The position numbers and the translations under genes were made by a program. Below are positions 58,698-64,000 of a DNA stretch of 64,000 nucleotides, piece after piece (position 1 is the first letter of the stretch; the number at the start of each line of letters is the position of its first letter). This stretch comes from Novipirellula galeiformis (GTDB lineage Bacteria > Planctomycetota > Planctomycetia > Pirellulales > Pirellulaceae). The notes beneath the pieces were generated by a model. The model searched no databases, was not told where the DNA came from, and saw nothing but the letters and a program-made list of their open reading frames with translations. The DNA is taken from positions 1,254,212-1,318,211 of the forward strand of contig NZ_SJPT01000001.1 of the NCBI RefSeq assembly GCF_007860095.1. The letters are read 5' to 3'.

Positions 58698-58800
58698 AGG
58701 TAAGGTGGACGCCACAGTCTGACGTTCTAGGGGGACGTCCTAAGGATTCGCTGCGACAAAGAGGCTGAAGGTTGTTATCGGAACCGGTTTTCAAGCAAGC

Positions 58801-61296
58801 TTAAACGTCCGAATCAACCCCTGTCATCGACAGGGGCACGGCCTTTTTCGCTTTCCTCGATGAAGTGCTTCCTCGGCCCTTAACCACGACGGGAGCCATA
58901 TTGGACCTCGAAGAGTCCCGTCCCTTGCTAGTGTCACTGCCATTACGGCGACGGTATCGGTTGGTGTAGCGGCCATAGCGATAGTAGCCATACCCCTTGT
59001 AACCATCGCTTGTACCTGCCTCATCTGAGTTGTTGATGACTACTCCGAACAGGTTGGCGCCGACGCTTCGCAAAATGTTCACAGACTCTTTCGCGTTCGG
59101 CTTACTCTTGCGGCGAATTCGCAGTGCCATTATCACCCCATCCGCCATCCCCGCGGTAATGCTTGGGTCGGTAACGACCAATAGCGGTGGAGTGTCCAGG
59201 ATCACGTAGTCGTAGTCTTCACGCAGTAACTCAATCAATTCGCCCATCTCGGGCAGCGTTAATGCTTCGGCGGGATTCGCGGGAATGGGGCCACTAGGCA
59301 TCACCTGCAAGGTGCTAAGCGGAGTTTCGTGACAGGCCTCACTCGGATCGCAATCGCCGTTGAGAACGTTTGACAGCCCCAGTTTGCTCTTCATCGCAAA
59401 GTTATCGGTGATTTGCGGGCGACGAAGGTCACAATCGATCACGAGTACACGTTTGCCGCTTTGTGCAATCGAACAAGCCAAGTTGCCAGCGACGGTCGTT
59501 TTACCGTCACCCGGCAGCGGGCTGGTGACCTGCACTACTTTGCCGCCATCAATCCCCGCTAACTCAAAGAAAATCGCAGTGCGGCAAGAGCGGATCGCTT
59601 CAGCCGCGACGGATGCGGGTTGATGCAACACCGCCATCCCCGGATCCAAATCCTTGTATGGATTGATTTCATCTTTCGTTGGTTTCCGAATTCGACCTTT
59701 GAAGAACGGAACGTGCGTCAAAACGGGGACTGCTAAAAGTGCGGAAATTTCCTCTGGATCTCGGAACGTATTGGCGTTCATTTCAAGCAGCAGTGCCAAG
59801 CCGGCACCAATCACAAGTCCAATAAACGTGCCCATGGCAAGGGTTCGCGTCAGATTGGGACCCACTCGGCCCGCCCTCGAAGGGGCGGTGAGTTCTTGTA
59901 CCCGAGTTCCGCCTTCCTCTTCGGTTAAACTGACTCGAGCCATCTGCTCTTCAAGTTGGTCCATTAAGTCTCGGTTTCGTTCAAGCTCCCGAAGCATTGC
60001 GACATTGTCTTGTTCGTATTTTGCCAACTCGATTGCCGCGGCTCTTTCATCAACAATTTGTTTGTCTAGCTCGAGAATTTGATTCTTCAGCAGGTCTAAT
60101 TCTGCCTTCGCAGCGATCAGTACTGCCGAAATCGCTTCCTTGGCTTTTTCTTTGGGATCAATCGTTTTGATTTCATTCTCTTTCTTTATTTCCATCAACC
60201 GCTTGGTTTGGTCCACAACGATGCGACGAAGCTCGCTCTTCATCAAAGAGAGTTCGGTGTCCAATTGTTTGACTGTCGGATGGCTGGCACCAAATTCGTT
60301 CGCCATCTTGTTGCGTTCAATGATCAAAGGGACCAGTTGTTGATCCAGTTTCAACTGAGCAAGCTCCACATCGGCGTCAACCAGATTTCGTGTGATCTCA
60401 TTTTCGACGTTCGACAATTCGAGATTGACGTTCAGCAGTTTGCTGATCACTGCCATGGCGATCAGATGATCATTGGCTTGGCTGTAAATTGACTCTACCG
60501 CTGCGAGTTGTGTCGCCTTTTGACGCATCTGCTCGTTGAGTTCACTTCGTTTACCGGTTAAGAAAAGTTGGCTTTCGCGGTGAGGATTAATTGCTTCACC
60601 TTGGCTGTTCCAAGCGAGCGGGGCATCGCGGCGAAAATCTCGGTATTGCTTTTCAAGGTCCGTCATCTTTGGATGCAATTGTTCGATCGCAACAGAGATC
60701 AATTGCAACAGTTCACTACGAGAACTTTTTTGTCGTTCGTTAAAGAACGTTTGCATCGCATCGCTGAATGCTTTGACCGAAGCTTCGCAAAGTTCGGCAT
60801 CAGAGTGCTCGAAGCTCAACACGGCAACGAATGATTGTGCAACCCTTCCTCCTGTGCCTTCAACGGTAAGCGACAGCCCACCACGGGCGGTGCCGTTGTA
60901 TCGGGTCGGGTCGCCACCAAAACGTTCCTGTAACGGCACCATCTCTGGATTGTCGAACGCCATCTTTACGACACGGTCGCTATACAGATGGGAGCTCAGA
61001 ATGTCGACACTCGGAACCCCGCCAATCACGTCACCGGTCATCGAGTCAAGGATCGCCGGACGATCCGATTCCACAATCAAGCGAGTGGACGCTCGAAAAG
61101 TTTCCGGTGTTTTCAGGTACAACAAAAAGCCGGCCGTAGCACCCACGATCGCAGGTAGGATCACCGCCCATCGGTAACGCCAAAGTGATGCCAGCAGGTT
61201 CGTCGAGTCCGCGCTGGTGTCACTCATCGATCGGTCTGCGCCAGTAATGGCGGGGGCTTGGGAATAAGCAAGCCCGCGGTCAGATGATTGCTTCAT
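58801..61296 (-). CDS. Polysaccharide chain-length regulator and tyrosine autokinase, Wzc-like
   Basis: 831 residues that couple capsule or exopolysaccharide length to phosphorylation. An N-terminal Wzz domain has a membrane helix (WAVILPAIVGATAGFLLYL, about 40-60) and a second near 490-507 (MGTFIGLVIGAGLALLLEM); a long coiled coil lies between them. The BY-kinase follows: Walker A SPLPGDGKTT near 595, VLVIDCDLRRP as Walker A', and YVILDTPPLLVV as Walker B. The C-terminal tail has a tyrosine cluster (YKGYGYYRYGRYTNRY), the usual autophosphorylation site. It heads the EPS genes on the minus strand, being the 3'-most of them. The start is uncertain; M-S-D-T-S about 23 codons in is another option. 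Confidence 0.92.
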   Translation of the reverse strand: MKQSSDRGLAYSQAPAITGADRSMSDTSADSTNLLASLWRYRWAVILPAIVGATAGFLLYLKTPETFRASTRLIVESDRPAILDSMTGDVIGGVPSVDILSSHLYSDRVVKMAFDNPEMVPLQERFGGDPTRYNGTARGGLSLTVEGTGGRVAQSFVAVLSFEHSDAELCEASVKAFSDAMQTFFNERQKSSRSELLQLISVAIEQLHPKMTDLEKQYRDFRRDAPLAWNSQGEAINPHRESQLFLTGKRSELNEQMRQKATQLAAVESIYSQANDHLIAMAVISKLLNVNLELSNVENEITRNLVDADVELAQLKLDQQLVPLIIERNKMANEFGASHPTVKQLDTELSLMKSELRRIVVDQTKRLMEIKKENEIKTIDPKEKAKEAISAVLIAAKAELDLLKNQILELDKQIVDERAAAIELAKYEQDNVAMLRELERNRDLMDQLEEQMARVSLTEEEGGTRVQELTAPSRAGRVGPNLTRTLAMGTFIGLVIGAGLALLLEMNANTFRDPEEISALLAVPVLTHVPFFKGRIRKPTKDEINPYKDLDPGMAVLHQPASVAAEAIRSCRTAIFFELAGIDGGKVVQVTSPLPGDGKTTVAGNLACSIAQSGKRVLVIDCDLRRPQITDNFAMKSKLGLSNVLNGDCDPSEACHETPLSTLQVMPSGPIPANPAEALTLPEMGELIELLREDYDYVILDTPPLLVVTDPSITAGMADGVIMALRIRRKSKPNAKESVNILRSVGANLFGVVINNSDEAGTSDGYKGYGYYRYGRYTNRYRRRNGSDTSKGRDSSRSNMAPVVVKGRGSTSSRKAKKAVPLSMTGVDSDV

Positions 61297-61763
61297 GAAA
61301 TATCAAATCGAGAAAAAATGGCGGAAGACGAAGGAGATGCGTCGATCCGATTTTGCGAGATGTTTGGTGAATACAGCGTCTGCATCGAAAATGGCAACTT
61401 TCCGAATCTCAGTCTACCGATCAAGTGTTGCTTGGACTAGCAAAAGTTGAACATAAACTGTGTTTGCCTACAAAAACACGGAACAACCGTTTAAATCTGT
61501 ACAGGTTGGACAGGTTGTCCGGCCGTTGCAGTAGAGCAAGCGAGAAACGTTGGAGTTGGCTCCGCTGTTTTTTATCGCTCCTGAGGATCACGCTCTCCGC
61601 TTGCGACTCGCTTCGCGGTCAGTCGGTCTAGCGGCGGAGTGAAACGACGACGTAATTTTGGCACGATGTCAAACGCGAATTCAAAAGATCGCAACAACTC
61701 GACCATGGTGCTTTCGCTGGGGGAGAGTGTTCGCTGAATCAGTTGCCGTTAGGGAACCGGGGT
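61297..61763. other. Promoter region of the wzc-like gene
   Basis: About 467 bp. A perfect dyad GGACA-GGT-TGTCC at 61508-61520, about 212 bases upstream of the gene, could be an operator; no full promoter was identified. No gene is supported. Confidence 0.35.
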
Positions 61764-62543
61764 TCAGGTAGACATGCTTTGGGGGAACATGCTTTTGCCC
61801 CTTAAAAACTGGGGCAGTTTGGATAGCGGTTTAGTCAGACGTAATCCCCATGGTGGTTTTAGACCATTTGCCGTCCAAGCTCGCCGATCATCACGGTTCG
61901 CCGTAATCCGATTTTTTAGCGTGGCGTTGCTTTCACCGCCCACCCGCATCTTGACGAGAATCTCTGGAATGTAGCCCACTCGAATTTGTTGGTGAACCAT
62001 CAGTCGGACGATCCATTCGTAATCGGCGGCCGATCCGAAGTCCGTTAGATACATTCCGAACTTCTCGTAGACCGATTTTCGAACGTAGACGGTCGGATGA
62101 GGTGGCATCCAACCTCGTCGGAAGCGACGTGCATCAAAGTGTCCCGACTTCCAATAGCGAATCACGCGGTCGGGGTTTGCCGCATCCACGTAAACTAAGT
62201 CACCATAGACGGCGTCCACTTTTTCTCGCGAAAACGTATCGGAAATCCGTCGCAATGCCTCTCGTGAATAGAACAAGTCGTCGGCATGCAGAAAGCCAAC
62301 CACATCGCCGGTCGCCGCTCGGATGCCCTTGTTTAACGCATCATAGATACCGTCGTCAGGCTCACGGATGCTTGTTGCGATACGGGGCTTGTTCGCAGCG
62401 ATGACGTCCGCGGTGCCATCCGTGGACATCCCGTCGACAAGAATGTGTTCATGCTCGGTCGCAAGCTGTGATGCCACGCTGTCGATTGTCGACGCGAGGG
62501 TCGATTCTCGATTGAATACAGCAGTGATGACGGAAATCTTCAT
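61764..62543 (-). CDS. GT2 glycosyltransferase (exopolysaccharide)
   Basis: 259 residues. The GT-A domain opens MKISVITAVFNRESTLASTIDSVASQ, and HILVDGMSTDGTADVI, FLHADDLFYS (acidic DxD-type motif HADD) and AVYGDLVYVD belong to the WcaA/PGL class of family 2. The PPHPTVYVRKSVYEKFG part and DYEWIVRL follow the acceptor side. It likely adds one sugar to the lipid-linked repeat unit. It follows the next GT2 gene on the same strand after 124 bp. Confidence 0.9.
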   Translation of the reverse strand: MKISVITAVFNRESTLASTIDSVASQLATEHEHILVDGMSTDGTADVIAANKPRIATSIREPDDGIYDALNKGIRAATGDVVGFLHADDLFYSREALRRISDTFSREKVDAVYGDLVYVDAANPDRVIRYWKSGHFDARRFRRGWMPPHPTVYVRKSVYEKFGMYLTDFGSAADYEWIVRLMVHQQIRVGYIPEILVKMRVGGESNATLKNRITANRDDRRAWTANGLKPPWGLRLTKPLSKLPQFLRGKSMFPQSMST

Positions 62544-62667
62544 GGCAGCAACGTTCCACGAGGTTCAGCGATGGCATTGGCTTGGTGACTGAGTCTGCCG
62601 CGGCATTGTGTCTTTGAAATAGGAAAGGAGAGCACGCGTGACACGATTTCACCGCAGGCTGGTTTCG

Positions 62668-63489
62668 TCATTGTAAATCTCGTTCCGATTTTTTTAGAAT
62701 AATAAACCATTCATAAATCGCCATCAGCAGACAGAATCGTAGGCCTGGTCTTCCGTCTAAAAAGCCGCATTTGAGCAAGTACTGGTAAAAGAATCGAACA
62801 ACGGGGCGTGCGGGCAATCTGCGGCTAAGGCCTCGCAGGGCATGTCGGCGAATTGCTCGATCTTTAGAGATCAATTGGCGAAACATGAAATTGGGCTCTG
62901 CTTGTCGCTCGAGAGCAGACTCGTAAGTCGAATACTTGTTATGCCGTTCGATCCAGTTAGAGATTCCCTTGCTGAACGCATCGTGAATAAAGGGTTCGTT
63001 AATCTTTGGAATGGTTCCAACAAGCCGAGGAATCGGTACCTCGCCATGTCCTGAATCTTCAAACGCAGGCGTGTTGCGTCTTACCAGACGCATAATCCAT
63101 ACGGGGAATCCATCGGAATACTTTAGCCATGTCCCTTGGAACATGGTCTTACGACACAGGGCAAACGCAGCGCAATCATTCGGCGCGACTCGGACCGCAT
63201 CGCTCACTGCCCTTGCGAACGAAGGCGTTGATGTCTCATCGGCATCGAAATGCAAAATCCATTCGCCTTGTACTTGGGGTTGTCGCATCGCCCAGTTTCG
63301 CTGCGAAGCAAAGCTTTCGAAGGCATGGTTCATGACTTTTGCCCCCGCGCTGCGAGCAATGTCCGCTGTGCCATCGGTCGAGTTGTCGTCAACCACAATC
63401 ACCTCGCTGCACCAGTCAAGCGATTGGATGCAGCGGGCGATATTGGCAGCTTCATTGCGGCAAATAACGATGGCGGAAATCATGGGCAT
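62668..63489 (-). CDS. GT2 glycosyltransferase, WaaE/KdtX-like
   Basis: 273 residues. ISAIVICRNEAANIARCIQSL, EVIVVDDNSTDGTADIA, and SQRNWAMRQPQVQGEWILHFDADE give the donor site with D-A-D. It resembles the WaaE/Kdx group that adds glucose or similar sugars to lipopolysaccharide or exopolysaccharide, including the GHGEVPI and HNKYSTYEA(E)-like HNKYSTYES region. No membrane helix, so peripheral on the cytoplasmic side. It is 60 bp after the acetyltransferase gene. Confidence 0.9.
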   Translation of the reverse strand: MPMISAIVICRNEAANIARCIQSLDWCSEVIVVDDNSTDGTADIARSAGAKVMNHAFESFASQRNWAMRQPQVQGEWILHFDADETSTPSFARAVSDAVRVAPNDCAAFALCRKTMFQGTWLKYSDGFPVWIMRLVRRNTPAFEDSGHGEVPIPRLVGTIPKINEPFIHDAFSKGISNWIERHNKYSTYESALERQAEPNFMFRQLISKDRAIRRHALRGLSRRLPARPVVRFFYQYLLKCGFLDGRPGLRFCLLMAIYEWFIILKKSERDLQ

Positions 63490-63549
63490 GTCATCGGTTC
63501 AGGGCCGTCACCGCGTAAACCGCGATGAGCGTGACGCCATGGGAGAAGG

Positions 63550-64000
63550 CTATTCTGAGTCAACACGCAATGTCCTTTCCTTGATGTGCGTGGCTGGGTT
63601 TCCTGCTACCACGGTCCAAGCCGGGACGTCCTTCATCGCAACGGCTCTCGCACCCACGATCGCGCCGTTACCAACGTTGACATTGGGACCAAGGAATGCG
63701 TCGGCGCAGATCCAGACGTCATCACCAATGGTGATGGGCGTTTTTTGTAAATCCATCGTTGGCGATTGGTAATCATGTGAGCCAGCGCAGAGGTGGCATC
63801 CTTGCGAAACCGTCACGCGTCTACCAAGCGTGATTTTGCCTAGGTTGTAAATTCGGGCTCGCTCGCCAATGGCGGTGTCGTCGCCAATTTCTAATTGCCA
63901 TGGAAACGTGATTTTTACCGTGTTGTAGAGATGCACACGGCGGCCAATCTTGGCTCCGAAAAATCGTAGGATCCAGCAGCGAGTTTCAAACAGTGGTCGG
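63550..64000 (-). CDS. WcaF-like acyltransferase, partial (5' end outside window)
   Basis: At least 150 residues; the frame is open to the window end and continues beyond it. The left-handed beta-helix (hexapeptide) repeat region has IGDDTAIGERARIYNLGKITLG, the catalytic SQGCHLCAGSHDY with His, and ITIGDDVWICADAFLGPNVNVGNGAIVGARAVAMKDVP. This is the WcaF/colanic-acid O-acetyltransferase group. The visible upstream part W-I-L-R-F-F-G-A-K-I-G also fits. It probably O-acetylates the polysaccharide repeat made by the neighbours. Confidence 0.9.
   Translation of the reverse strand, partial: RPLFETRCWILRFFGAKIGRRVHLYNTVKITFPWQLEIGDDTAIGERARIYNLGKITLGRRVTVSQGCHLCAGSHDYQSPTMDLQKTPITIGDDVWICADAFLGPNVNVGNGAIVGARAVAMKDVPAWTVVAGNPATHIKERTLRVDSE

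Overview
The window looks like chromosome of a planctomycete of the Pirellulaceae (Rhodopirellula-like). The grounds are protein families that are typical of or confined to that phylum (two DUF1598 proteins, a cytochrome-c-like PSCyt1/PSD1 protein paired with a Tat-exported DUF1501 protein, a PmoA/DUF6807 protein, a very large PQQ-propeller protein), a 23S-5S rRNA unit with no 16S gene beside it, and generally weak Shine-Dalgarno signals. No phage, plasmid, insertion sequence or CRISPR array was seen.

Layout. 1-2127: the 3' end of a GT4 glycosyltransferase, an unknown protein and a DPM1-like GT2 glycosyltransferase. 3015-6301 (+): a CPA1 Na+/H+ antiporter with an RCK-like tail, an unknown membrane protein and EfpL (YeiP-type EF-P paralogue), closed by a strong terminator. 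6389-12068 (-): a PmoA-like protein and a 1526-residue PQQ/TPR protein. 12596-25383 (-): the S10-spc ribosomal cluster, rpsJ to rplO, then secY and adk. It lacks rpmD and everything that normally follows adk. 25636-36515: a DUF2752 protein, a putative lipoprotein, a Met/Gly-rich exported protein, a SprT-like protease, the DUF1501 and PSD1 pair, a sirtuin and an FKBP isomerase. 37162-41360 (-): tRNA-Ile, tRNA-Ala, 23S and 5S with a perfect terminator. 42056-58697: a thioredoxin-fold (TlpA-like) protein, small unknowns, a DUF900 esterase lipoprotein, 6-phosphogluconate dehydrogenase, two DUF1598 paralogues around a Bpt-type aminoacyl-tRNA-protein transferase, rnpA, a DnaJ-class protein, a degenerate CehA-like protein and a YbgC-type thioesterase. 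58801-64000 (-): an exopolysaccharide locus with a Wzc-type tyrosine autokinase, two GT2 transferases and a WcaF-like acetyltransferase cut by the window edge.

The translation genes give coherent themes: the ribosomal cluster, the rRNA/tRNA unit, EfpL, RnpA and Bpt. The rest is mainly envelope and export functions plus polysaccharide assembly.

The most unusual material lies between genes. Tandem repeats of 19 or 7 bp begin inside the last codons of three genes and include the stop codon; both periods are 1 modulo 3. A composite repeat occurs at several sites: an ~80-bp GC-rich palindromic element joined to a 7/8-bp GGAG/CTCC array. Mirrored copies bound one gene cassette. rpsE appears to start at an ATT codon, and rpsC overlaps rplP by 53 bp.
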